A program made the translations under genes and the position numbers. 64,000 nt of DNA, taken from contig OY970298.1 in NCBI GenBank assembly GCA_963716215.1, positions 2,232,001 through 2,296,000 of the forward strand, read 5' to 3'. A model generated the notes under the pieces. The model saw nothing but the letters and a program-made list of their open reading frames with translations, had not been told where the DNA came from and did not search any database. Shown in pieces: positions 41,344-49,894 of the stretch; positions within the stretch are counted from its first letter, which is position 1; each line of letters begins with the position of its first letter. Source of the stretch: JACVRW01 sp963716215 (lineage in GTDB: Bacteria; Actinomycetota; Thermoleophilia; Solirubrobacterales; Thermoleophilaceae).

Positions 41344-41369
41344 ACGGGCGGGCCTTCTGGCCCGCCCGT
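41344..41369 (+). terminator. Hairpin between pilin 3 and pilD
   Basis: ACGGGCGGGCC (41344-41354), loop TTCT, GGCCCGCCCGT (41359-41369): 11 perfect base pairs, followed by TTAGC only. Probably limits readthrough from strongly expressed pilin genes into pilD. Confidence 0.65.
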
Positions 41370-41384
41370 TAGCTTCTCCGGCTC

Positions 41385-42140
41385 ATGGGCGCCGAGATAG
41401 CCGTAGCCGCTCTCTTCGGAGCGCTGATCGGCAGCTTCCTCAACGTTGTGATCTACCGCCTCCCGGCGGGCGAGTCGCTGCTGAGCCCCGGATCCCATTG
41501 CCCGGCGTGCGACGCGCCGGTACGGGCGTTCGACAACGTCCCGGTCCTGTCGTGGCTGCTGCTGCGCGGACGCTGCCGCAGCTGCGGCGCGCGCATCTCG
41601 GTGCGCTACCCGGCCGTGGAGCTGCTGACCGCGGCGTGCTTCGCGGCGGTCGTGGCAGCGCGCGGGTTCGACGAGGGGCTGTGGCTCGAGCTGCCGTTCG
41701 TGGCCTGTCTGATCGCGCTCGCGGGCATCGACCTCGACCACAAGCTGCTGCCGAACAAGATCGTCTACCCGATGGCCGTCTACGGCGTGGCGGCCACCGC
41801 CCTGGTGGACGTGGGCGACCTTCCCGAGCATTTGATCGCCGGCGCCGGCGCGTTCGTGTTCCTGCTCGTGGCGGTGCTCGCGTATCCGAGCGGCATGGGC
41901 ATGGGCGACGTGAAGCTGGGTGGCGCCATGGGCGTCTACCTGGGCGTGTCCGTGGTGCCTGCGCTGCTGTGCGCTTTCCTCACGGGCACGATCTTCGGTC
42001 TGGCGATCATCGCGCGCGAGGGCGCGCAGGCCCGCAAGAAGGCGGTGCCGTTCGGGATCTTCCTGGCCATCGGCGGGCTGGTTGGCGTGCTGGCCGGGCC
42101 CGAGCTGATCGACATCTACGAGTCGAACTTCCTCGACTGA
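41385..42140 (+). CDS. pilD: Prepilin peptidase / N-methyltransferase PilD
   Basis: 251 residues with about seven membrane helices. The N-terminal cytoplasmic loop holds the two zinc-binding Cys pairs CPACD and CRSCG and belongs to the methylase half. The aspartic-protease pair is present: GIDLDHKLLPN (first Asp, about residue 120) and GMGDVKLGG (second Asp, about residue 175). It cuts the class III leaders of the pilins and pseudopilins at the Gly-Phe bond and methylates the new N-terminus, at the cytoplasmic face of the membrane. Its natural substrates are encoded immediately upstream. Confidence 0.95.
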   Translation: MGAEIAVAALFGALIGSFLNVVIYRLPAGESLLSPGSHCPACDAPVRAFDNVPVLSWLLLRGRCRSCGARISVRYPAVELLTAACFAAVVAARGFDEGLWLELPFVACLIALAGIDLDHKLLPNKIVYPMAVYGVAATALVDVGDLPEHLIAGAGAFVFLLVAVLAYPSGMGMGDVKLGGAMGVYLGVSVVPALLCAFLTGTIFGLAIIAREGAQARKKAVPFGIFLAIGGLVGVLAGPELIDIYESNFLD

Positions 42141-42186
42141 GCCGCAACAGATCGTCCACTTGCGGTGGACACTTCGCACGCGGGGC

Positions 42187-42213
42187 TAATGGAGTTCGCC
42201 CAGCGGCCGATAT
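42187..42213 (+). promoter_or_regulatory. Sigma-28-like promoter of the pilMNO operon
   Basis: TAAT (42187-42190, within GGGGCTAA), 15 nt, GCCGATAT (42206-42213), 15 nt before ATG 42229. GGGGAGAA between them is the ribosome-binding site. Confidence 0.65.
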
Positions 42214-42228
42214 CTGGGGAGAACCGCT

Positions 42229-43158
42229 ATGGCGTTTTCCCTCCGAAAGTCTTCTGAGCGTGGCAGCATCGGTCTCGACATCGATGGCCGCTACCTCGCA
42301 GCCGCGCAGGTCGTGGGCGGCCGCGTCGTGCGCTGCGCCAGCCAGAACCTGCCCGACGGGCTCGTCCGCGACGGTGAGGTCACCGACGCCGAGACGCTCG
42401 GCCAGCATCTGAAGAGCTTTGCCGCCGCCTCCGGCATCCCGCGCAACGTGCGGATCGGGGTGGCGAACCAGCAGATCGTGGTCCGTGTGATCGAGCTGCC
42501 TCGCATCGAGGATGAGAAGCAGCGCGACGCGGCAGTCCGCTTCCAGGCATCGGAGGCGATCGCCATGCCGCTCGACGAGGCCGTGCTCGACCACCAGGTC
42601 GCCGGCTACACGACGGCCCCCGACGGCACTGCGCGCATGCAGGTGGTGCTCGTGGCCGCGCGGCGCAAGATGATCGAGACCCTGCTCGAGGCGGTCAAGG
42701 CCGCCGGGCTCAAGGCCGACGGCGTGGACCTCGGGGCGTTCGCCCTGGTGCGCACGCTCGCGGTCGACACCGACGAGACGGATCCGTCCGCTCGCGTCTT
42801 CTGTCACCTCGGCGGCGTGAGCAACCTTGCCGTCGCGGTCGGCTCGAGCTGCTTCTTCACGCGTCCGCTGTCCGCCATCTGGGACGAGGAGGACGCCGGC
42901 TCGCGGCTCGCCGACGAGATCCGCCTGTCGATCGACTACTACATGACCCAGCCGCAGGCGAAGCCCGTCGGCGAGGTCGTGCTCTCGGGTCCCGGCTCGG
43001 CCGACGGCCAGCTCGTCGAGAGCCTGGAGACCCACCTGGGCATCCCCGTCGCGGTCCCGGCTCCGCTGGGCACCCTTGACGGCTCCGAGATCAGCCCGCG
43101 TGAGGACCCGCACCGCTACACGGTTGCGGCCGGCCTCTCACTGGGAGCAGCGGCATGA
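42229..43158 (+). CDS. pilM: Type IV pilus assembly protein PilM
   Basis: 309 residues. FtsA/actin-like fold: IGLDIDGRYLAAAQVVGGRV (phosphate 1), RIGVANQQIVVRVIELPRIE, MQVVLVAARRKMIETLLEAV, ADGVDLGAFALVRTLAV and a late EVVLSGPGSADGQLVESLE nucleotide motif. PilM binds ATP and the cytoplasmic N-terminus of PilN, linking the motor to the membrane-spanning alignment complex. First gene of the pilM-pilN-pilO block, with each neighbour overlapped by 4 bases (ATGA type). Confidence 0.9.
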   Translation: MAFSLRKSSERGSIGLDIDGRYLAAAQVVGGRVVRCASQNLPDGLVRDGEVTDAETLGQHLKSFAAASGIPRNVRIGVANQQIVVRVIELPRIEDEKQRDAAVRFQASEAIAMPLDEAVLDHQVAGYTTAPDGTARMQVVLVAARRKMIETLLEAVKAAGLKADGVDLGAFALVRTLAVDTDETDPSARVFCHLGGVSNLAVAVGSSCFFTRPLSAIWDEEDAGSRLADEIRLSIDYYMTQPQAKPVGEVVLSGPGSADGQLVESLETHLGIPVAVPAPLGTLDGSEISPREDPHRYTVAAGLSLGAAA

Positions 43159-43844
43159 AGCCCGTAAACCTGATCCCGCAGGACCAGCGCCGCCGCGTCG
43201 CGAGCGAGGGCAAGGGCAACGGCGGTCCGATCGTGCTGGGCGTGCTCGCCGCGCTGCTCGCGCTCGTGGTCGTCTACGTGCTCACCTCGAACACGGTGAC
43301 CGAGCGCACCAACGAGGCCGACGCCGTGGCCGCCGAGGCCGACCAGGTCCAGGCGCGCGCCGGGGCCCAGACGAGCTACACCGACTTCGCCCAGATCGCG
43401 CTGACGCGCACGCAGTCCGTGGCCGGCGTGGCCGCCACGCGCTTCGACTGGGAGCGCTTCATGCGCGAGCTCGCGCTGGTCATGCCCGAGGGCAGCTGGC
43501 TGCAGTCCGCGGACGCGTCCGTGACGGGCGACCCCGGAGCGACGACCACGGCACCGACTACGACCGAAGTCACCACTCCCGCGCCGGCGGCCAACCTGAT
43601 CGGCTGCACGCCGGACCAGGATGACGTCGCACGCATGATGGTGCGCCTGCGCCAGCTGTATCGCGTGGAGGAAGTGGAGCTGAACGAGTCGACCGCGGGC
43701 GCCAAGGAGGACGAGGCCGGCGTGGACACCTGCGGCGCTCTCTACACCTTCAACCTGACCGTCAACTTCAGCCCGACCGAGCCCTCACGTGAGGCGCCGC
43801 TCGGCAGCAACCGAGTGCCGGCTTCGCTGGGAGGCGGATCGTGA
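43155..43844 (+). CDS. pilN: Type IV pilus alignment protein PilN
   Basis: 229 residues. It opens with MKPVNLIPQDQRRR, the conserved PilN motif (xINLLP) that inserts in the PilM groove, then a single membrane helix (IVLGVLAALLALVVVYVLT) and a periplasmic coiled coil. A Thr/Pro/Ala-rich insert (about residues 135-155) and two cysteines (GCTPD, TCGAL) separate the coil from the ferredoxin-like domain. It forms a heterodimer with PilO. Overlaps pilM and pilO. Confidence 0.85.
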   Translation: MKPVNLIPQDQRRRVASEGKGNGGPIVLGVLAALLALVVVYVLTSNTVTERTNEADAVAAEADQVQARAGAQTSYTDFAQIALTRTQSVAGVAATRFDWERFMRELALVMPEGSWLQSADASVTGDPGATTTAPTTTEVTTPAPAANLIGCTPDQDDVARMMVRLRQLYRVEEVELNESTAGAKEDEAGVDTCGALYTFNLTVNFSPTEPSREAPLGSNRVPASLGGGS

Positions 43845-44815
43845 CCCTCACCGACCGCGACCGCAAGATCCTGCTGGCACTGGTGCCGATCGTGGTCCTC
43901 GCGGCCTACTGGTTCCTGCTGCTCGCGCCGAAGCGCGAGGAGGCCAGCGTCGCAAGCGACGACCTGACCGTGCAGGAGCAGCGGCTCGACGACGCCAAGG
44001 CGCAGCTGGCAGCGGCGCAGGGCGCCAAGCAGGACTTCGACGCCAGCTACACGCAGATCGTGCGGCTGGGCAAGGCGATCCCGTCGACCGTCGACATGCC
44101 GAGCCTGCTCGTGCAGCTCGACGCGGCGGCGGCTGGCACCGGCATCCACTTCACGAAGATCGTGACCGGCGACCGCGTGGCGAGCGCAAGCACGCCCGTG
44201 GCGGCGGCCACGCCTCCAGCGGCCGGGTCCGAGTCGGGCACCACCGACACCCCCGTGGCCGCCGGCGGCGAGACCGCCCAGAGCCAGCCGGGCGCGGCTG
44301 CCGAGTCGGCCAACAACGCTCAGCAGACCGCCAACGAGCGCACTGCCGCGGCGGAGTCGTCGGGCGTGGCGCCTTCGGATACCCAGACCTCGACGTCATC
44401 GGGCAGCGGCCTGCCGGTCGGCGGCGGAACGACAGCAGCCACCGGGACCACCGGAGCCGCACCGGTCGGCCTGGAGACGGTGCCGCTCGAGCTCGAGTTC
44501 GTCGGCAACTTCTTCAACCTGGCCGACTTCTTCCACCGGGTGAAGCGCTTCGTGTCGCTGACCAACGAGAACGTCGTCGTGAGCGGACGCCTGCTGACGG
44601 TGGAGAACATCCGCTGGGCGAGCGACGCCGACATCTTCCCCAGCCTGCGGGCCTCGATCAAGGCGACGGTCTACCTCTCGCCGAAGGCTCAGGGCGTGAC
44701 TGCCGGCGCTACGCCGCAGGGCCCGGACGCGACCACCCCGGTCGACACCGCGGCTCCGCCTGCTTCGGCTGACAACGACGTCTCCCCGGCCCCGACCGCG
44801 ACCGCCACCCCGTGA
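43841..44815 (+). CDS. pilO: Type IV pilus alignment protein PilO
   Basis: 324 residues. Short cytoplasmic tail, one membrane helix (ILLALVPIVVLAAYWFLLL), a coiled coil (SVASDDLTVQEQRLDDAKAQ), then PSLLVQLDAAAAGTGIHFTK, the usual PilO globular opening. A very long low-complexity insert of Ala, Thr, Gly, Ser and Pro (about residues 115-215) interrupts the domain. It closes with VPLELEFVGNFFNLADFFHR and the VSGRLLTVENIRWAS strand pair diagnostic for PilO. The insert makes it much longer than Gram-negative PilO, perhaps to span a thick cell wall. Confidence 0.85.
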   Translation: MTLTDRDRKILLALVPIVVLAAYWFLLLAPKREEASVASDDLTVQEQRLDDAKAQLAAAQGAKQDFDASYTQIVRLGKAIPSTVDMPSLLVQLDAAAAGTGIHFTKIVTGDRVASASTPVAAATPPAAGSESGTTDTPVAAGGETAQSQPGAAAESANNAQQTANERTAAAESSGVAPSDTQTSTSSGSGLPVGGGTTAATGTTGAAPVGLETVPLELEFVGNFFNLADFFHRVKRFVSLTNENVVVSGRLLTVENIRWASDADIFPSLRASIKATVYLSPKAQGVTAGATPQGPDATTPVDTAAPPASADNDVSPAPTATATP

Positions 44816-45753
44816 ACGCCATGAAGAACTCCCTGCTCGAGCTGTGGAACGACCTCCGCGCGCGGCGCCTGCTGCCCGTGGCGGTTCTGCTGGTCGCGGG
44901 CCTCGTGGCCGTGCCGCTGGTGCTCTCGAAGAGCGCCGAGGAGCCGCCGGCCCCCGCGGCCGAGCCGGCTGCCCCGGCCCAGGCGCAGGAGCCTCAGGGG
45001 CCGGAGGAGCTCGCCAAGGTCAAGCTCGCCGAAGGGCTCGAGGACGGCAACGGCTCGTCGCTGAGCGCCTTCGACCCGAGCAACCCGTTCTCTCCGCCTG
45101 AGGAGGTGCTCGAAGCGGAGCGTCAGGAGGAGGCGGGCGACCCCGGCACGACCGGCGACACCGGCTCGACCGGCGACACCTCGACGGGCACCGGCACCGG
45201 CGGCGGCACGCCGACCGGCGGCGACACGCCCGACACCGGCGACGGCGACGGCGGCGACACCAAGACCACCGAGTTCACCTACCTCCTCGACGTGACGTTC
45301 TGGGCCAACGGCCGCAAGCGCCGCATCGAGAGGCTGAGGAAGCTCGACATGCTGCCGAGCGAGGTCCGCCCGCTGCTCATCTACATGGGCGTGACGGAGT
45401 CGGCCGGCAACGCGGTCTTCCTCGTCGACTCAACGCTGGAGACGACGGGCGAGGGCAAGTGCAAGCCCAACCGCGCCGACTGCGCGTTCCTCTACCTCGG
45501 CGCCGGCGCCGAGCAGGAGTTCACCAACGACCTGGGCGCGTCCTACAGGCTGCGCATCAACGAGATCCGCAAGGTGAAGGTCGGCGACCTGGCCGGCGCT
45601 ACCGCCTCTGACAGCAAGACCAACAAGTCCGCGCACGCGGCAGTCGGAGCGCCCGCTTCGGCGCGCCGCTTCGCCTTCCCGGTGCTGACAGACCTCGTGG
45701 TCGAGTCCGTCGAGGGCAGCGACAACTCAACCGGCGCCGACGAGCGCCGATAG
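44812..45753 (+). CDS. Pilus-operon membrane protein in the pilP position
   Basis: 313 residues from GTG 44812, overlapping pilO. One N-terminal membrane helix (LLPVAVLLVAGLVAVPLVLS), then a disordered periplasmic stretch rich in Gly, Thr, Asp and Pro, then a beta-rich domain (residues about 160-290; FTYLLDVTFWANGRKRRIER, RPLLIYMGVTESAGNAVFLV). Two cysteines lie near GKCKPNRADC. It occupies the place of pilP in pilMNOPQ operons and has the same plan (anchor, linker, beta domain), but I see no direct sequence match and no outer-membrane secretin would be needed here. Likely a Gram-positive pilus alignment component. Confidence 0.65.
   Translation: MNAMKNSLLELWNDLRARRLLPVAVLLVAGLVAVPLVLSKSAEEPPAPAAEPAAPAQAQEPQGPEELAKVKLAEGLEDGNGSSLSAFDPSNPFSPPEEVLEAERQEEAGDPGTTGDTGSTGDTSTGTGTGGGTPTGGDTPDTGDGDGGDTKTTEFTYLLDVTFWANGRKRRIERLRKLDMLPSEVRPLLIYMGVTESAGNAVFLVDSTLETTGEGKCKPNRADCAFLYLGAGAEQEFTNDLGASYRLRINEIRKVKVGDLAGATASDSKTNKSAHAAVGAPASARRFAFPVLTDLVVESVEGSDNSTGADERR
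45727..45753 (+). promoter_or_regulatory. Sigma-28-like promoter before the calcium-repeat protein
   Basis: TCAA (45727-45730), 15 nt, GCCGATAG (45746-45753). The -10 contains the stop codon of the preceding gene and ends 7 nt before ATG 45761. Confidence 0.45.
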
Positions 45754-45760
45754 AAGGGGT

Positions 45761-47152
45761 ATGGCAATGCGCCGTCTCATCACCATCTGCCTGCTCGCGC
45801 TGTCGGCCGTGGCCTTGCTCGCCACCGCGCCGCTCGCGTCCGCCGCGACCAAGCCCGGAATCACGCGCGTCACGCCGATGCGCATCAGCGTCGGCAACAC
45901 GCTGGTCATCCGCGGCCACCACTTCCGGTCCAAGGCCAAGCGCAACACCGTCATCTTCCGGTCCAGCAACGGCCGCACCGCGTTCGCGAAGCCGCGTCGC
46001 GCCAGCGCCACCAAGCTGGTCGTGCGCGTGCCCGCCTCGGTGGCGCGCCTGCTGACCATCAAGAACAGCCGCCAGCGGCCCACGCGCCTCAAGCTGCGCG
46101 TGCTCGCGGGCAAGTTCAGCGCGTACACCTCGCGCCGACTGTCCCCGGTCGTGACCGGCGCCGGCGACGGCGACGGTGGTGGCGGCGGCGAGCCGCCCAA
46201 GGTCTGCAAGGACGACTCCGATCACGACAACGACCTGCTCTCGAACGAGCAGGAGCTGAAGATCGGGACCGACCCGTGCATCGAGGACACCGACGCCGAC
46301 ACCATGAGCGACGGCTGGGAGTACTACGCGGCCAAGGACCTCAACATCAAGGCCGTGCCCTACCCGGGCAAGCGGCCCTACCCGAACGCGCTCGATCCGT
46401 CGGACGGCGGCTCCGGGCCCTCGAGCTCGACGGACTTCGACGGCGACGGCCTCACCTCCAAGGAGGAGTACCGCGCCTGGCGCATCACGGGCAGCTCGTT
46501 CGTCCCCTCGAAGTCCGGCGGGCTGGATCTGGACTCGCCGCTTGGCTACAGCGACGGCACCAAGTTCAGCCGCGGCGGCGAGGCTCCGGGCGTGCCGGCA
46601 TGGCGCAGCGCGAGCTACGGCCTGTCGAACCCGGCCCAGCCGTTCCCGTCGACCTACAAGCTGTTCGCCTCGCCCGACTGGCGGGACTCCGAGCGCGACG
46701 CCGATCGCGACGGCCTCAACAACCGGATGGAGTCGGCCAAGGGCCCGAGCAAGAACGGCTGGTGGGCTTCCTTCTGGGCCAACGACAAGCGGTTCACGCC
46801 GGCGATCGAGCCGTGGGGCAAGAAGTTCTACTGCTCCACGACCCCGGTCCAGAGCCCGGGCCACTTCACCGAGCGTCCGTTCGTGGAGCTCGACCTGGCC
46901 GACTCCGACGTCGACGGGGACACCCTGCTCGACGGCGAGGACGACCAGGACAACGACGATGTGAACAACATCATCGAGTTCTACGAGAGCGAGAAGGACG
47001 TCGACGGCAACGGGCAGCCCGCCTGGTGCGGCTACGACCCCGGCCTGGCGCCGACCATCGACATCGGTGGCGAGGTCTGGGCGGTCAACCCGTTCAACCC
47101 ATGCGCGCCGAACCCGACCTCGCGCACCTGCCAGGACTACGTTCCCTTCTAA
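45761..47152 (+). CDS. Secreted TIG-domain protein with thrombospondin-type-3-like calcium repeats
   Basis: 463 residues. Signal peptide (LITICLLALSAVALLATAPL, cleavage after ASA). Residues about 30-110 form an IPT/TIG Ig-like domain (ITRVTPMRISVGNTLVIRGH). A Gly/Asp hinge follows, then acidic calcium-loop repeats: DSDHDNDLLSNEQELKIGTD, DTDADTMSDGWEYYA, DFDGDGLTSKEEY, DADRDGLNNRMES, DSDVDGDTLLDGEDDQDNDD. Such D-x-D-x-D-G-L repeats stiffen surface proteins when calcium is bound. No sortase signal or membrane anchor is present at the C-terminus. Placement at the end of the pilus operon and its own sigma-28-like promoter suggest a pilus-associated adhesin or tip protein (inference). Confidence 0.8.
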   Translation: MAMRRLITICLLALSAVALLATAPLASAATKPGITRVTPMRISVGNTLVIRGHHFRSKAKRNTVIFRSSNGRTAFAKPRRASATKLVVRVPASVARLLTIKNSRQRPTRLKLRVLAGKFSAYTSRRLSPVVTGAGDGDGGGGGEPPKVCKDDSDHDNDLLSNEQELKIGTDPCIEDTDADTMSDGWEYYAAKDLNIKAVPYPGKRPYPNALDPSDGGSGPSSSTDFDGDGLTSKEEYRAWRITGSSFVPSKSGGLDLDSPLGYSDGTKFSRGGEAPGVPAWRSASYGLSNPAQPFPSTYKLFASPDWRDSERDADRDGLNNRMESAKGPSKNGWWASFWANDKRFTPAIEPWGKKFYCSTTPVQSPGHFTERPFVELDLADSDVDGDTLLDGEDDQDNDDVNNIIEFYESEKDVDGNGQPAWCGYDPGLAPTIDIGGEVWAVNPFNPCAPNPTSRTCQDYVPF

Positions 47153-47175
47153 GTCGGTCCTCCTCTGTGACCGAT

Positions 47176-47210
47176 GGCGCCCGCATCCTCATAAGTAGGG
47201 TGTGGGCGCC
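47176..47210. promoter_or_regulatory. 14-bp hairpin overlapping the aroC promoter
   Basis: GGCGCCCGCATCCT (47176-47189) and AGGGTGTGGGCGCC (47197-47210) pair along all 14 positions as RNA (two G-U pairs) around a 7-nt loop, ending exactly at the aroC ATG. The same DNA contains a -10-like TAGGGT (47196-47201), 9 nt before ATG 47211. It can serve as terminator of the pilus operon, as an operator, or both. Confidence 0.55.
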
Positions 47211-48377
47211 ATGTCTTTGCGTTTCGTAACCGCCGGGGAGTCCCACGGCCCCGGCCTCACCGCCATCGTCGAGGGGCTCCCGGCCGGGCTCGAGCTGAGC
47301 CCGGAGGCGATCGACCGGGATCTGGCCCGCCGGCAGCTCGGCCACGGCCGCGGTGGGCGGATGAAGATCGAGAAGGACCGCGCCGAGGTGGTGGCCGGCG
47401 TTCGCCACGGGCGCACGCTCGGCAGCCCGGTGGCGCTCCGCGTGGACAACCGCGACTACCGCAACTGGGAGGAGCGGATGAACCCGTGGCCGGTGGACGC
47501 GGAGATCGACGAGGTGCACCTGCCCCGCCCGGGCCACGCCGATCTCGCCGGGGTGCTCAAGTACGGGCACACCGACGTCCGCAACGTGCTGGAGCGCGCC
47601 TCGGCGCGCGAGACCGCGGCGCGGGTCGCCGCGGGGGCGCTGGCGAAGGCCTTCCTGGGCGTCCTCGGCGTGACCGTCCTCTCGCACGTCACGCGGATCG
47701 GCTCGGTCACCGCACCGGAGCCCGACGACCTGCGTCCCGAGGACTTCGAGGGCGTGGACGAGTCGCCGGTCCGCTGCCTCGACGCCGCTGCGAGCGAGGC
47801 GATGGTCGAGGAGATCAACAGGGCGCGCAAGGCCAACGAGTCGCTCGGCGGGGTGTTCGAGGTGCGCAGCTTCGGGGTGGTGCCCGGGATCGGCTCGCAC
47901 ATCTCCTGGGAGGAGCGCCTGGACGGGCGCCTGGCCGGCGCGATCATGTCGATCCAGGCGATGAAGGGCGTGGGGATCGGCGACGGGTTCGACCTGGCGG
48001 GCCGCGACGGCTCCCAGGCCCACGACGAGATCTTCTGGTCCGAGGAGCGGGGGTACTTCCGCGAGACCAACCGCGCCGGGGGCATCGAGGGGGGCATGAC
48101 CACGGGCGACCCGATGGTCGTGCGCGCCGCGATGAAGCCGTTGCCCACGCTGACCAAGCCGCTGCGCAGCGTCGACATCGCCACCAAGGAGCCCGCCCAG
48201 GCGCTGCGCGAGCGCACCGACTCCTGCACGGTCCCGGCCGCGGGCGTGGTCGGCGAGGCGATGGTCGCGCTGGTGCTGGGCGCCGCCTACCGCGAGAAGC
48301 TGGGCGGCGACCACATCGACGACACCAGGGCGGCCCTGCGCGCTTACGAGGAGCGCATCGGGTGGAGCCGCAGGTAG
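47211..48377 (+). CDS. aroC: Chorismate synthase
   Basis: 388 residues from ATG 47211 (GTG 47202 is possible but would extend only three residues). Signatures: RFVTAGESHGPGLTAIVEGL, RRQLGHGRGGRMKIEKDRAE, RNVLERASARETAARVAAGA, QAMKGVGIGDGFDLAGRDGS and the FMN/EPSP-site block TNRAGGIEGGMTTGDPMVVR. It converts EPSP to chorismate with reduced FMN. It heads the aroC-aroKB-aroQ-peptidase cluster; the next gene starts inside its last codons (16-bp overlap). Confidence 0.96.
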   Translation: MSLRFVTAGESHGPGLTAIVEGLPAGLELSPEAIDRDLARRQLGHGRGGRMKIEKDRAEVVAGVRHGRTLGSPVALRVDNRDYRNWEERMNPWPVDAEIDEVHLPRPGHADLAGVLKYGHTDVRNVLERASARETAARVAAGALAKAFLGVLGVTVLSHVTRIGSVTAPEPDDLRPEDFEGVDESPVRCLDAAASEAMVEEINRARKANESLGGVFEVRSFGVVPGIGSHISWEERLDGRLAGAIMSIQAMKGVGIGDGFDLAGRDGSQAHDEIFWSEERGYFRETNRAGGIEGGMTTGDPMVVRAAMKPLPTLTKPLRSVDIATKEPAQALRERTDSCTVPAAGVVGEAMVALVLGAAYREKLGGDHIDDTRAALRAYEERIGWSRR

Positions 48378-49894
48378 TCACCCGCGGCTCGATCGTCCTG
48401 GTCGGGTTCATGGGCGCTGGCAAGACGACCGGCGCCCGGTCGCTCGCGGCGGAGCTGGGCGCGCAGGCGGTCGACTCCGACCGCGAGCTGGAGCAGCGCC
48501 TGGGCGAGCCGATCGAGTCGTTCTTCGACCGCGCGGGCGAGCCGGCCTTCCGCGAGCACGAGGCTGAGGTCGTGTGCGAGCTGCTGGCGCGCGACGACGC
48601 GCCGGTGATCGCGCTCGGCGGCGGGGCGGTCCAGTCGGAGCGCGTGCGCGAGGCGCTCGCGCGCCACACCGTCGTGCACCTCGAGATCGACCCCGAGGAC
48701 GCCTGGCGGCGGGCGTCGGGCCGCGGCCGGCCGCTGGCGCGGGACCCGGGCCGCTTCGAGGCCCTGCAGCGGGACCGGCGCTCGTTGTACGAGTCGGTGG
48801 CGGACGCGGTGATTCCGCCCGCCGACCGCGACGTCCTGCGCCGCGCGCTGCCGTTCCTGCAGTCGCTGGCCGGAGCGCCACCCGGCACCCGGCTGGTGTG
48901 GGCCGCGGCCGACTCCGGCGACTATCCGGTGTTCCTCGGGCGCGGCCTGATCGAGTCGGGCTTCTTCCCGCCCCTGACCGGCCGTCGCTTCGTGATCACC
49001 GACGAGAACGTGGCGCGACTGCAGCGGGTGGAGGGCGACGAGCGGATCGTGGCAATGGCCGGCGAGGAGCACAAGACGATCCACGGCGCCGAGCACGTCC
49101 TGCGCTCGCTCGCGCAGGGCGGGGCCGAGCGCGGCGACCTGGTGGTTGCCGTGGGCGGCGGCGTGGTGGGCGATCTGGGCGGCTTCTGCGCCGCGGTGTA
49201 CCAGCGCGGGATGCGCCACGTCCAGGTGCCCACGACGCTGGTGGCTCAGGTCGACTCGGCGTTCGGCGGCAAGACCGGCGTCGACCTGCCCGAGGGCAAG
49301 AACTACGTTGGCGCCTACCACCAGCCGTCAGCTGTGCTCTGCGATCCCGCCGCGCTCGAAACGCTGCCGGCCGAGGAGTCGGCGGCCGGCTATGCGGAGG
49401 TCGTCAAGACGGCCCTGATAGCGGGCGGGGGCCTGTGGGCGCGTGTGCGTCAGGGCGGTGAGGTGGGCGGACCGGAGATCATGGGCTGCGTGCGCACCAA
49501 GCTGGCCGTGGTGGCCCAGGACGAACGCGACGGGGGACGGCGCCAGGTGCTCAACCTCGGGCACACAGTGGGGCACGCGATCGAGGCCGCCACCGGGTAC
49601 GAGCGCTACCGCCACGGCGAGGCCGTGGGCATCGGTTTGCTGGCCGCGCTGCGCCTCTCCGGCCGCGACGCGCTGCGCTCGGAGGTGTCCGACCTGCTCG
49701 CCGCGCGCGGGCTGCCGCTCACGTTCTCGGGCGCCGCCGTGGACGACGTGCTCGCGCTCGTGCAGCGCGACAAGAAGCGCGAGGGCGGGCGCGTGCCGTT
49801 CGTGCTCGTCGAGGCGCCGGGCGAGGTGACGCCGGGCCACGAGGTGGACGCGGAGACGCTGCGGTCGGCGGTCGAGGAGGTGCTCGCGCGATGA
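48362..49894 (+). CDS. aroKB: Fused shikimate kinase / 3-dehydroquinate synthase
   Basis: 510 residues from GTG 48362. Residues about 8-165 are shikimate kinase: Walker A GFMGAGKTT, DSDRELEQR, FREHEAEV, VIALGGGAV and the lid RGRPLARDP. Residues about 178-510 are 3-dehydroquinate synthase: EEHKTIHGAEHVL, VAVGGGVVGDLGGFCAAVYQ, VPTTLVAQVDSAFGGKTGVD, KNYVGAYHQP, with metal ligands in AGYAEVVK, LNLGHTVGHAIE and RYRHGEAVGIG. The order kinase-synthase joins two non-consecutive steps of the shikimate pathway in one chain; the fusion is known from several actinobacteria. It overlaps aroC and aroQ. Confidence 0.95.
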   Translation: MEPQVVTRGSIVLVGFMGAGKTTGARSLAAELGAQAVDSDRELEQRLGEPIESFFDRAGEPAFREHEAEVVCELLARDDAPVIALGGGAVQSERVREALARHTVVHLEIDPEDAWRRASGRGRPLARDPGRFEALQRDRRSLYESVADAVIPPADRDVLRRALPFLQSLAGAPPGTRLVWAAADSGDYPVFLGRGLIESGFFPPLTGRRFVITDENVARLQRVEGDERIVAMAGEEHKTIHGAEHVLRSLAQGGAERGDLVVAVGGGVVGDLGGFCAAVYQRGMRHVQVPTTLVAQVDSAFGGKTGVDLPEGKNYVGAYHQPSAVLCDPAALETLPAEESAAGYAEVVKTALIAGGGLWARVRQGGEVGGPEIMGCVRTKLAVVAQDERDGGRRQVLNLGHTVGHAIEAATGYERYRHGEAVGIGLLAALRLSGRDALRSEVSDLLAARGLPLTFSGAAVDDVLALVQRDKKREGGRVPFVLVEAPGEVTPGHEVDAETLRSAVEEVLAR

